DNA of 64,000 nt from positions 4,340,001 through 4,404,000 of the forward strand of contig JASJZC010000004.1 of NCBI GenBank assembly GCA_037178855.1. Direction: 5' to 3'. Both the position numbers and the translations under genes were made by a program. Positions 25,717-36,486 of this stretch are shown in pieces. The notes below the pieces were generated by a model that searched no databases, was not told the DNA's origin, and saw nothing but the letters and a program-made list of their open reading frames with translations. Position 1 is the stretch's first letter. Each line of letters opens with the position of its first letter. Source of the DNA: Oscheius sp. JU75 (lineage: Eukaryota; Nematoda; Chromadorea; Rhabditida; Rhabditidae).

Positions 25717-28700
25717 CTACTCGAGCTCCTTCAGCGAAAAACCCTCAACTCCCATTTCCTCCTCATAGCGGATAAGAACGCCTATCAAGGCATGAAGAGT
25801 GTGCTCCTCCTGGGCCAAGAGCTGTGGCGGACGCATTTTGGGAGGCGGTGCCTGAAAATTGACTTTAATTGGAGGAATCACGGCAAGTTTTTGCCACTTT
25901 TATGGTCTGTCATATTGATTGAAAGACTGCTAACAGCGCCACAAAATTACTCACTTTTTCTCCTTCAAAAATGTTTTGAAAAATTGGTTTACCTGAGGAT
26001 CTGCGGGTTCCGTTGTGGCTCGATCCAATTCTCTCAACAGGGCGTAGACTCCCTTTTTCCGCAAAACTTCTCTTCCATGTCGGGTGGCACACAGCTGAAA
26101 TCATGATCTCTAGATTCTGCTTTGTTCGCTAGCGCGCTGTTTGCGGTGCGCATTTCGAACGCATTAGGCGACATCAGAGGAAACCGAGAGCCTACATGTT
26201 TTCTTGACATGTCTGATTTTTGAGACATTTACATCGGAGGAGAACATAAACAAAACAAACCTGGTAAAGAGCTTCCACCAACTTCTGACGGATAAGAGAT
26301 GACGTCTCTCGCTCTCCTTCGTAGTACTGTAGTCGAACAGGGAGCTTCTGCATCTCCTCGTCGTCCAAGTTGTCGTTAGCATCGGCTAGGGGCTGTAGAA
26401 GAGTGACGAGGAACTCATCCGATTCGTCCAGAATTTGTTCATGTATACCTGAAACCAATTTATACTAGCTCCAGTCGACTGTCAGTTTTTCAAACACTGA
26501 ATAGAGGTCGGATTAGGCGCCAAATGATGCCGCGACATGTGTGAACACATGTGTGACGGCAAAAGGCAGCAGCTCTTTCCATAAACAGACAGATGTCCAT
26601 GACGGAGAGAGGGACTCACCGCAATAATAATTACAAAATCTAGTGTTCATCCCTTTACATGGGTCTACGGTAAAGACTCTTTGTCCACAGTATAGCCAGG
26701 GGCTACCTCACTCTCTCGAGGGATACGGTGAAGTGGCTAGCGCGCGAGAGAGGTGTTGTTTGTGTCATCATGAGATATTACGTGCCATGAAAACGACAGT
26801 TGCTCTTGTCGCGACTTGAGGAAGTTCTTCAAGAGCGTTTCGAAGAGATCACTTTAGATTGGGCTAATTTGCAATCAGAGGCACTGTAACCACCTCGACG
26901 GTTGTCCCCAGGGGAACGGCAGCTCATTTTGCCCGCCATTTGTGCCCAATTCCTCAAGTTTGGGAGGAAAATTAGAAGTCCGTCCGGACCTTCTCTGTCC
27001 CACACACTATTTCATCCCACTCTAGCCATAAACGAATTGAACACCGGCACAGGAAACAAAGTGAGAAGATAATTAGCATTCAAGAGGATCGGGTTGCAGC
27101 AGCGCATGTTAACTACTCGTCTCTTTGAATGGACATCCCAATAATATGCTAAAATGACAGCCGAGATGATGACTCTATTAGTGTGACAACTGTCACAGGT
27201 GACTTTTGACGTGGCCACACCGGCGAGCAACTTACAACGGACAGGAACAAGAGAGACACGCTGTATTAACGAGAGAGGACACCTATCGCGGGCCGATCAG
27301 AGGCTACGCGGGCCCGCTTGTCATTCGTGGCAAGTTCTGACCTTCAGTGATTAGCACACCCTGACAGATGTTCCTCTCTCTTGCAGTATTGGTCAAAAGA
27401 GCGATTCTTTTATCAAATGTGAATCTAGTGAGAACCGTTTCGCGCGCTCTTTTCACGCTTAATTAGCACGCTTTAATGCTGATAGTGCGAGAAAAACCGA
27501 AACATCTAGCGGCGCTCCTCGCTCTCTTAACGTAAGTACATGTGACAGTCCAGCCAAATCGTTTCCCAGTTTTGTGGCTTCTCAGGGAGGAACACGACAG
27601 CAGTCAGCAATCGAATCGGCCGTCCAGTCGCGTGCGATTTTCAACACCCCGGAATTCGATTTACAGCTTCTCCGCTAGATTTCACGCGCAATCAAAGTAC
27701 CGGCGCGACGAATCAGAAACTACGAAGAAGGAGAACGAGAGATACAGCCAGTTGACAAAAACGACCAGGGCAAATTAAGCGAGGCCGTCGTCGCCCCTTT
27801 CTAAAACTGACGAAGGACAAAAGGTGAGGGCTGGGGCAATTAGGTTGTTTGGAAGCGGCGTGAAAATGGTCTGCGAAACGGTCTCCTTGCAATTATTAGA
27901 AGGGGCCATATTGTGGACGAGTAGCTGTTGCGTAAGAGGCTAATAAGTGGCTACCGGATACTGTGACGGCGTTACGCAAAAACATAATCGAGCGGTGGGA
28001 GCTCGATCAAATATACCCTTGAGTTGTACCAACATTCCCATCTTATCATAACAGCTTCTTTTAAAAATTTACAGCTCACACAGCGGGAGCTATCATGCCT
28101 GAGTGCAAACAGCTTCTAATCTTTCACAGTGAGCTCGGCTTCCACTTTGACAGGATTAGAGGGTCAAGTAGCCTTCACCTCTAGCATCTCCACAAATACA
28201 AAAAGAGACGCGCTTGTCGCGTGTGTCTTTGCCACGATCCATCAGGCGCGCACAAGGTGACGCTCGATCAAAAGCCTCTCTGACTGACAATATTTAATTA
28301 TTGGCGGGAGGACAAGGTTGTTGCTGGTAACAACAAGAACCCGTTACCCGCGAGAACAAGTGACAACGCCTCACTTGCTTTTGACATATGAACTTCGAGA
28401 GTCACTATACCATGTTTGCACATACGGTAGGGCTCGTATCTGCCCGTCTCCCTATTTGACTACTTATGTATCGGGCAGTCTTTCATGTAGCACCCTAGAG
28501 AGAATAATCCGTTCGCAGCACCGCATTAATCGTCAAATCAGCCAAGCTGATAAGTCTATTAGAAGACGGCACAACAGAGACTGAGGGAACCTACTTTCTT
28601 CAAAGCACATGTTCCTGAGAATGTCGGCGGCGACTTCCTTCCATAGTTGGCCCTTTCCCATCAGACCGTAGACGCTCTTCAGTAGATCTCCTTCGAGAAG

Positions 28701-29680
28701 ATGCTTCCGCAGTATGGGGACTGTGGAGATGTTGACCAGCACGTAGCCGAGGAAGCAGCCTTCATCCGATGCGGTCGTCGAGAGCTCTGAAGTCCCAGAT
28801 TGTAAATTGCCCAATTGGTGATTATCAGTCTGGAGCAAGCTGTGGCAGTAAATCAGGCCAAATACATAAACCTCGCTGGGTGATAAGCATCGCGATGCGC
28901 TTGTCATTCGGTGGCAGTTTGCTGACCTCCTCTGCCACGCCAATCGGTCTCGGTTATGACAAAAACGAATGACTTGTGTGGGACTGAATCTACAAAAGCG
29001 CGGTCAATTTGATTCCTTTTTCTGTCCGACGAACGGTTCCAATGACACGAACGCATCTCGCGCATCTCTTTCGATCAACTCGCGTGTCGCTTTGATCGAA
29101 TGCGACACGCCAGTGTTCTCGAAATACGCGCGACCTTCCCCGACAACTTTATCAATGAAGGACTGTTGCCGCATTGTTTCTGTTGATTAATGGGGAAACA
29201 AGGGGCAACTTACTTAGAATATTGGTGAGGAAGTCCTTATCACAGGCTTGTAATTGTACATAGACATGGTCCGGAAGGTGCCGCGACAGATTAGCCAACA
29301 ACCGGGCACCGTAGGTTCCATATGGAGCCTGAACACAGACAGCCTTGTAGGCAATGATGATCAGCTTGTTGTAGGATAGGATAAGTCCGGCTGCATCTGG
29401 TGATCCCGAGGAAAAGTTCGTCAGAGCTGCCAAACAGGGTGTTCTATCTGCTGCGGAGTTCTCGCACAAAGAGCAGAGTGCCTATGATTTTTCAAAAAGA
29501 GAAAAAGTATTGACGAACCTTTCCGAGTTGGAAATCTTTGTCTATGAACAATTTGCCGGCAGAGCCATCGAGAGCGCCACTAACACCGACAATGTATTCC
29601 AAGGCAGCTCGACGAACATCCAGCCGAGTGGTCGGGGTCAAGAAGCCAATTAGCTCCGTCATAACATCCTCCTCTGCCAT
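25717..29680 (-). CDS. hgh1: HGH1 homologue (eEF2 folding co-factor, ARM-repeat protein)
   Basis: HGH1 is a cytosolic armadillo-like protein that helps fold elongation factor eEF2 with the TRiC chaperonin. The N-terminus starts at 29680 (MAEEDVMTELIGFL) and contains RRAALEYIVGVSGALDG, matching the family start. Further exons carry YGTYGARLLANLSRHLPDHV (about 29290) and LGYVLVNISTVPILRKHLL (about 28730). CFEE lies at the end of the exon at about 28600. It continues across a 2.1 kb intron into IHEQILDESDEFLVTLLQPL, DEEMQKLPVRLQYYEGERE, QKLVEALYQ, a CATRHGREVLRKKGVYALLR segment and ALIGVLIRYEEEMGVE. The conserved LPVDLQY-like motif and the C-terminal L-L-E-L ending support the call. The 26449-28593 intron is exceptionally long for this window and may hold regulatory DNA. 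Confidence 0.93.
26449..28593 (-). other. 2.1 kb intron of HGH1
   Basis: The donor GTAGGTT follows CFEE and the acceptor GGTTTCAG precedes IHEQIL, in phase. No internal ORF has splice or homology support. Short perfect palindromes occur, for example ACATGTGT-GA-ACACATGT at 26535-26552 and TGTGACA-AC-TGTCACA at 27182-27197. Many TAAT/ATTA homeodomain-like cores are scattered through it. Confidence 0.7.
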
Positions 29681-31612
29681 TCTGAAACACAAAAACTAAT
29701 CATTATGACAACTGTTTGAGTTTGCGGCCAGTTCTCGCTTCCCAGCTCACAAATCACATTCCATGTCAATAAATTTCACTGCTCCGTCGGTCAATTACAG
29801 CAACATTTTGAGGGCGTCAGCCGTCTGACTACAGTAGACTCAACCAGGTAGCTGTTTATCAACGGGAGGCGACCACCGACGCCACATGTTCAACACGAAC
29901 AGGTGCCAATGTTCGCGGCTTTTTTCTGACAAGAATCTCGAGCGAGAGATGAAGGGAAGCACTCAATTTTTCTAGATGAGTGCATCGATAGCATCGCGAC
30001 AAGGCTTTTTCCCATGACGCTGAAAAGGAAGTGAGGATACGGTATCACGACAAGGGGCAAACAGGGGAACGCACTTGACGTTACCCTCAGCCGAGGTGAC
30101 TGACCGACAAGTGGACAGACGCCTCGAGAAGCTGCACTTTTCCTAAAAAGGGACCTGTGTTTTTTGTTCATTAACACTTCTGTGCTGACAGGAGCTGCTT
30201 ATCAACTAGCACGACAACGGGTTTTTATTGAGTTCTCTCCTTGCTCGGGCCTGATATGAAGGCGATAAATTGGTTGTAAAAGGCACACTTGTTGCCCATA
30301 TTTACAATCAGAAGCCCCGTATGATAATGACTGGAGGGACGAGCTCAATTTCTATCGAATGCGGTTTAGCACTTGCCGTCTACATTTGTCATTCGGCCGC
30401 TCACAACAAGTGTTATCATTGTAACAATCGGTGCGAACAAGCTGCAGCTGTCCGTATATCAAATAGACTGCTCTTCCTTAGAACAAGAGAGAGCGAAACC
30501 TTGACCAGGGAGAGCCAAGTTGTCTCGGGCGGCATTGCGCAACAGAAACAACAAGGAAAACCGACACCGGACTTGCCGGATATTCAGCAGATTAACCTTC
30601 GATAAGTGGCGTAATATTGACATGCCTATCGTCGAGGCTATTCGTCTACCGTAAACACTACAGCCATTATGGGAAGGGTGCAATTAGGACTTTTTAGGGA
30701 GAATCCTGGGAAGTCAAGAATAAGGTTTTATAAGTTCTCTCCTAGAGCATTAGCTCCTTCAAAAGGCTCCCCAGGCACTTTTTACATAGGGCCAGTTCAG
30801 AATCTACTCCATTTCGGTAGGGAGAAGATGACTCTCACCTATAATCCGGTCAACTCTCAAAAATAGGCAATGAGTGGCTCGAATTATGCAACATAGCAGT
30901 GCTGCGCATCCGTTTGAAGATAACATAATCCAGAAGGTAAACTGCGACACCTTTGGCGGCTCTTCTCCCGCTGATATGCCCACCATCGGCCAAATAACAC
31001 CTCATTGGAAGCCGACATGAACTCTTCCGCCCTTTATAGCATACTGTGGGGAGGAAAATCGTCAGATGGCCGAACTCTATGGGGCGAGGGTAATGACCAA
31101 TGAAACAAGTGCTCATCGTTGCCTATAACAGCCATAATTAGCGAGACAAATGATGTCGATCACATCTTCCCACAGCCACAATTTTTAGGGGAAAGTTATT
31201 ACAGAAATTTGCAGCTTTTTGTCAATGGCGGCGACTTTTTTTTTTTAGGAGACTTGATGATGAGCTAAAGAATTCTTTTAGACTGTCGCGGTCACGGCTA
31301 TAACAGGCGCGTTGAAAGTCGCCCCGAAAGACGTAAAACACTAACGCCCACCATAAATCTGCATCTCTCAGCGGAATCGCAAACAATTTAAGAACTGGGG
31401 GAACAGTTACCGGACTAAATAAAACTGACCTCTTCTGTTCACCGCTAGGATGACGAGGTCCTCGACTAAAATTGTGGAAATGAAAATGGCTGAGGGCTTC
31501 AGGTTCCAATAACATGCGGTACAGAACGCATTTAGACATTGATAAATCTCGATGAGGAAGTTTATGAATTAACAAGACAAACTCAACAACAAAACAGTAA
31601 AAACAACGGAAG
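29681..31612. other. 1.9 kb intergenic region upstream of HGH1
   Basis: This lies between the HGH1 start and the RRP15 stop. Open frames here are short and lack splice context, and no tRNA or clear hairpin RNA was seen. I see nothing I can name. Confidence 0.5.
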
Positions 31613-32164
31613 TTATTCGGAGAGATCGCCCTCATCCGACTCTACTTCTTCAGGTTCAGTTTTAATCTCGTCTTCCTCCTCTTCTTCTTTCACATCCTTC
31701 TTCTTCTGCTCATGGACATTGAACTGACTTCCTCTGAACTGGTCCGTGGCCTGTTTTCTCTCCTTGGATGACATTTTCTGCTGCAGAGTCTTCGACATGG
31801 TCCGCTGTCGTTCGGCTACGGCATTGAACAGTTGCACGACACCTTTAGTGGCAATTCTTCTCAGATAACGTTCTTTTTCTCGGTCAGTCGAGGCGTCTGG
31901 CTTGATGAGACCCATCGTCAGACGTTCGGCAGCGATCTTCCTCTTCGAACTTTCCTCCTTTTTGGTCAGTCTCTTTTTCCTTTTGATCACTTTCCGCTCG
32001 ACTGTGATCCTCTTGCGAACTGGATCATGCATGAAGCTCACAGCTGCTCCTGCATCAAGATTGGGAAGAGCATTCTCCGGTCCATCATCTGAACCCGATT
32101 CCATACCCTCGGCCACTGAATCCTCATCAATATCTTCTTCGATTGTCACAACGTCACGAGGCAT
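31613..32164 (-). CDS. rrp15: RRP15-like ribosomal RNA processing protein
   Basis: RRP15 is a nucleolar factor for 60S pre-ribosome maturation. This single-exon gene encodes 183 residues. It has an acidic N-terminus, a basic ERKVIKRKKRLTKKEE segment and the family hallmark ERYLRRIATKGVVQLFNAVA near residue 105, followed by RQRTMSKTLQQK. The tail is acidic (KKDVKEEEEEDEIKTEPEE). Human RRP15 has the closely similar LQRIATRGVVQLFNAV. The protein is shorter than vertebrate RRP15 but keeps the core. It lies 3' of RBM42 on the same strand with about 555 bp between them. Confidence 0.87.
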   Translation of the reverse strand: MPRDVVTIEEDIDEDSVAEGMESGSDDGPENALPNLDAGAAVSFMHDPVRKRITVERKVIKRKKRLTKKEESSKRKIAAERLTMGLIKPDASTDREKERYLRRIATKGVVQLFNAVAERQRTMSKTLQQKMSSKERKQATDQFRGSQFNVHEQKKKDVKEEEEEDEIKTEPEEVESDEGDLSE

Positions 32165-32719
32165 ATCTGAAAGTTATTCATGTTCAGAAATTCTAGCTAG
32201 CGCCATAAAAACGCGTCAAAGACTTCATAACGCCACTCCATAAAAGTTTATCACTTGTTCATTAGTGTTTAATTGACAAAGATTATGCCTTATCACGACC
32301 AGAAGCGTCAAAATGGTTTCACTAGCATTAATTTGTTTCGAAATGGGGGTTAGTGGTACAGAAACGTTTTTTTGAACTGCCAAATTGTTTCTGCAGTCCG
32401 TCAAAGAAATGACACATTAACCCCTGAGATAGCTCACAAATGTTTAAAGCTGCGGGCGCGACAAGCAAATTTACGACTGGATAACGAGTGTAAGTTGTCA
32501 ACAAATGACAAGGAATTTGTTTTGGTAGTCATAAAAGAATCGTTTCTAATTGAAAAAGTGACTCACTTGAATATAAAGAAGTCGTTCTGTTGAAAAACAG
32601 AAGTTGTTCAGTTCCAATTATCTGAAAGCACAGTGAAAAGTTCAAAATGAATTGAGGTAGAAACGGATATCCATGATAAAAAGAACACATGATTGCAATT
32701 ACTTTATTATAAAAATAAA
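32165..32719. other. Spacer between RBM42 and RRP15
   Basis: About 555 bp with no supported coding region; A/T-rich. It contains the RBM42 3' flank and the RRP15 promoter or trans-splice region. Confidence 0.5.
32703..32708 (-). terminator. Poly(A) signal AATAAA of RBM42
   Basis: AATAAA on the minus strand lies 12 nt beyond the RBM42 stop codon at 32720-32722. Confidence 0.55.
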
Positions 32720-33725
32720 TTAGGCCCACAATCCAAGATCCTTTTTCTCTTTCTGTTTTTGCTTCACAACATCCATTTGTCTATCCTTCCAGTTCGATTT
32801 TCGCAGTTTAATGGGTCGATTGCCTACGTACTTACCGTCCATTTCTCTCATAGCACGAGCATAGTCCTAAAAACGCTAATTGGTCTGAAATATCCATGAC
32901 AAACCTCGGCATTTTTGAAAGATGCAAATCCGTAACCCTTGCTTTTGTTGCTGCGCCCGTCTCGAATGACTTTGGCTCGTAAAAAACTAGGATATTTGCG
33001 GAAAGCTTTGGCCAGAAGTTCGTCCGAAACTTCATTTCCGAGATCTCCGCAGAAAATACGAAAATCGTTGGAATCCCAGTCGGCAAGAGAAGGATCTTCC
33101 CATGTCTGCAACCAGAATTTTTCAAACCAAGGAAGAAAAATTCGTTTACCTGTCCTCCAGCTGCTCGAACGAAGGTCTTCTTCTTTTTCTTATCGTCGTC
33201 TACCCAGCGTTCTTTTTTCTTGATCACTGCCAGGTTCTTCTTGTGCTGTACATAAAGAATATCGGCCGGCAGAGCCTGAAAAAAATAGCGAAAAGATTCA
33301 AGCGCTGAAGTAAAACTCACGAAAGTCTGTGGAATGATGAATGGCTCGTCAACCTCAGAGTATTTAGTGGGAGCACTTGAAATACTTGCAGCAGTGGGCT
33401 TGGCAGCACTACTGGACGGCATTGGAGGTAAACGAAGCTGTGAAGGAATCAGGACAGCGGGAACGATCGGCCCTCCAAGAACGGGAGCTGCTGGTGGAGG
33501 AAGAAGCACAGGGACTGCTGGAGCAGCTGCCACGCTTCCTGCAACGTTTGTTCAAACTAAAATTTTAAAAAACTATCGAACCTGCTGGAACAGGAGGAGC
33601 AGAAATAGTCGAACTTGCTGGTTGTACATCGATCGAGTTGATTTCTGCTTCAAAACTGAAATGGTCAGTCTAATCCAGCATTAGGAAACAACTTACGCAG
33701 CTAGTTCATCGTCGAGACTGCTCAT
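32720..33725 (-). CDS. rbm42: RBM42-like RNA-binding protein
   Basis: RBM42 is an RRM protein linked to hnRNP K, stress granules and splicing. Exons give MSSLDDELAA (start 33725), then a Pro/Ala-rich middle (33350-33540). An ADILYVQHKKNLAVIKKKER segment follows and then a C-terminal RRM. The RRM reads DFRIFCGDLGNEVSDELLAK (RNP2 and helix 1), RKYPSFLRAKVIRDGR, SKGYGFASFKNAE (RNP1) and DYARAMREMDGKYVGNRPIK. It ends LRKSNWKDRQMDVVKQKQKE, as in the animal family. The protein is about 265 residues, much shorter than vertebrate RBM42 (about 480), because the N-terminal low-complexity region is reduced. Likely nuclear and cytosolic. It is divergent from the zinc-finger gene at 34.2 kb. Confidence 0.94.
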
Positions 33726-34241
33726 TTTACTTCGGAGATACCAGTATCGCCTAAAAAGTTTGTTGTTGAGAAGATGCCACGTTAAAAAAAAAGAATTAGG
33801 AAAGTTATACGTCCATACAATTGATTCCACATTACATTTTTCGATGCTGGTTTTTTCAAGCCAGTATTTTTTCAAGCCTTCTGTTTGTTGTGATTGCCCG
33901 TGAATATAATGAAAAAGCTGAACGAAAAGCGCAAGCGGAAGAAATAAAATTTCGAAGGTTCGCGCTAGTTTTCTAGAATCAATTGGTCTCGACGCGAAGT
34001 GGCAGGGACCCCGCCACGATTCTGCCAGTGAACTAAACACCCGCTATTTCAAATCTTACAAAATTGCCACATGAGATTGTCCCTTTTACTTCTTTTCCCT
34101 GTGAAATTACAAACTCGCTTACCTAGTAATACAGCTGCAAACCCAAAAAATCCAATCCTTTCATCCTGCCCAAGTAACTTATGCCTCATTTCTCAAACAA
34201 ACTTTGTTTACAAAATGCGAAAACAGGTTTTCTGTTCAGGT
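33726..34241. promoter_or_regulatory. Divergent promoter between RBM42 and the C2H2 gene
   Basis: 516 bp separate the two divergent starts. An in-frame upstream ATG at 34071 could extend the C2H2 protein, but a TTTTCTGTTCAG acceptor at 34228-34239, just before ATG 34242, suggests this stretch is mostly untranslated. Confidence 0.45.
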
Positions 34242-36126
34242 ATGAATCCGGCTCAAATGGCGGCTAACGGTTTTTCGAGGATGCATCATGAACATCATGC
34301 TGGATGCAGCGATTACGACTCAAAAAAGGTGGAACCAAGCAAGGTCAGGATGTTGAAATGTGCATTAAACAATGACTTTTCTAGGACCATCTATCCTTCT
34401 ACGATTCTCGTCTGTCTACAGTAGATCTCGAGCAGATGCGAATTGATGCCGAAATGGCAAGACAACGTCGGGACTTTCAAAAACAGATGGAGAAGGACAA
34501 CATGATCGTATGTTTAGATTTTTCGAATGTGAACAAGCCGTGTTTAGAGCGTGAAAAAACTGGATGGGATTGGCTCCTTTGTCAATCAATTACGAGGAGT
34601 GAGCAACGGAGAAATCACCAAAAGACGAATCGTCCTCGACGCTCATGGCAGCGTCGTCAGAAGGAGACCGATTCGCAGTAATATCGGTGGTCAAATTGCC
34701 CTTCCTACTGGAATCTCCGAAATGCTCGACAACGAACTACCTCCTCTACCACCACGTCCGTCCGATCCAAAGGAATTGCGGAAGATGGTCCGCAGCAAAA
34801 TGGTTCGATGCAAAGTAAGTATCGTATTTAGACATTTCACAGCAAAGTTTTAGGTTTGTGGGAATCGTTACGGAGAAAGGAACATTCTCGAACGACATTT
34901 ACGGGACAAGCATCCAGTCGATTACTTGGAATATATCTACAATCAGGAGCTCGAGGTCCAACAACAACGGTAATATCTTTTATTTGTGTTATTTTCTATA
35001 ACATCATTTCAGCGAGGAAGAACTCGAGAGAAATCGCATTGAAGAACTCACTTCCGGAGGCTTCATTCCACCTCAGTCCGAGATCGAAGCTGGAGGCTAC
35101 GATGTTCATCTTGGAGAGATTCCACTACCTGGAGAGCTTTCGTCAGGTATTCCGGCACGATTCGATGGAAATGGCTTTCTGAAGCAACCTAGAAGACCTT
35201 ACAAAAAGAAGGTAATCGGCTCTACCAACTAGATTTACGCACAACCATTTCTAGGTATCACCTCAATGCGTCTTCTGTGACAAACGCTTCCGAAATGAGA
35301 TTTCGCTTAAAAAACATCTGGCCAAGAAGCACCCGGAATGTACCGAATTTATTCAATGCCTTGACTGCTTCAAATGTCTGCCTTCTAAAGATGATCTCAA
35401 GGAACATCTTTGCGACATGGTATGTGGTGTTGCTCTGCTAGCAATTCGCGAATGTTAAGACCTATCTCTGCGTTGAATGCATTCCGATTCGCAACATGTG
35501 TACCGAGCAGCGACTTGTAGCTCACAGGATGAAGTTCCACCGAGGAGCCAACAGCGGTTTTCGATGCCACGAGTGCAACATGAAGTTCCTGACTCCGCGA
35601 AAACTGAGGTCAGTTTCAGAAACCTAAATTTTAAAACAAACTTTAGGAAGCACAAAAAGATGTCTCACGTTTTTTCGAAGACGTATTCATGTCACTTCTG
35701 CGAGGAACTGTTCGTGTCTGAGGTTTCGGTAGTCACCCATGAGCGAATTCATACCGGCATTATCAAATTCGAGTGTAAAATCTGTGATTTCAAGGCAAAT
35801 CGGTACGTGGAGATGGAAGAGCACAAGAAGGTAAACTTTACTCTTTCTCAAAACGAACTGTATAACAGGATGAACATGGTTACTTGTGCGCCATCTGCCA
35901 GGAAAAGTTTGCCGAATGGTCCGAAATCAAAAATCATACGCTTCGCGAGCACGGAGGATATCTCTCGAGCGAAAGTAGTGCCGGTAAGTGGCCAAATCTC
36001 TTTTCAGAAAAGTGGCTAAAATGCCTTTCAAGCACACCTACTTCGCACCCAAATGGGTCCCGTTTACGATTTATTTCCCCAAAAGTAATAAAGCGTAAGA
36101 TGCTCCCAGTTAATTTATCTTTCTAA
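34242..36126 (+). CDS. C2H2 zinc-finger protein with basic N-terminal region
   Basis: I do not recognise the orthologue. The N-terminus (MNPAQMAANGFSRMHHEHH) is followed by an Arg/Glu/Gln-rich helix (EMARQRRDFQKQMEKDN), a basic patch and LPPLPPRPSDPKELRKMV. Fingers follow: CKVCGNRYGERNILERHLRD, CVFCDKRFRNEISLKKHLAK, CLDCFKCLPSKDDLKEHL, a degenerate CVECIPIR finger, CHECNMKFLTPRKLRKHKK, CHFCEELFVSEVSVVTHERI, CKICDFKANRYVEMEEHKK and CAICQEKFAEWSEIKNHTLR. Seven or eight fingers imply DNA or RNA binding in the nucleus. The start is uncertain (34242, 34215 or 34071, all in frame). The end at 36126 is also uncertain: an AATAAA lies inside the last 40 codons, so an alternative 3' exon is possible. 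Confidence 0.8.
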
Positions 36127-36486
36127 GCTTGGGTAGCAACCAGCTCTTAGTTCCCTCTATTATTCAGTTTATGTCATTATGCCCTTACACTTTTTGTGCT
36201 AAACAAACCGTTCAGCGTACGTCGAATCCCCGAGAATCTGGGTTTTGATGAAGGGAGATTAGAAGAAAACGACTACTGCGACTCACCGGTCATATTTAAT
36301 GTTCATTACTGTTACGTTTTCTTTTCGTCATGCAAATATAAATCTAATGTTTTAGCTTGTTTAATTTGGAGGAGGGGCAGATCTTGTTGGTATAGATCCG
36401 AGTAACACTAGACAGAAGCAACATTTGGAACAAGTTTTATAACTTCAACAAAAAACAACGAACGATGTGATATAACAGCCATGTTC
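36127..36486. other. Convergent spacer between the C2H2 gene and DDX55
   Basis: About 360 bp of A/T-rich 3' flanks. No gene or structured RNA is recognised. Confidence 0.5.

Noticed and set aside
28990-29180. Minus-strand frame reading FIDKVVGEGRAYFENT within HGH1
   Set aside because: It lies in an intron: the flanking HGH1 exons join in phase (LTNIL to LSTTASDEG) without it, and a short palindrome (GCGTGTCGC/GCGACACGC) accounts for part of its pattern.
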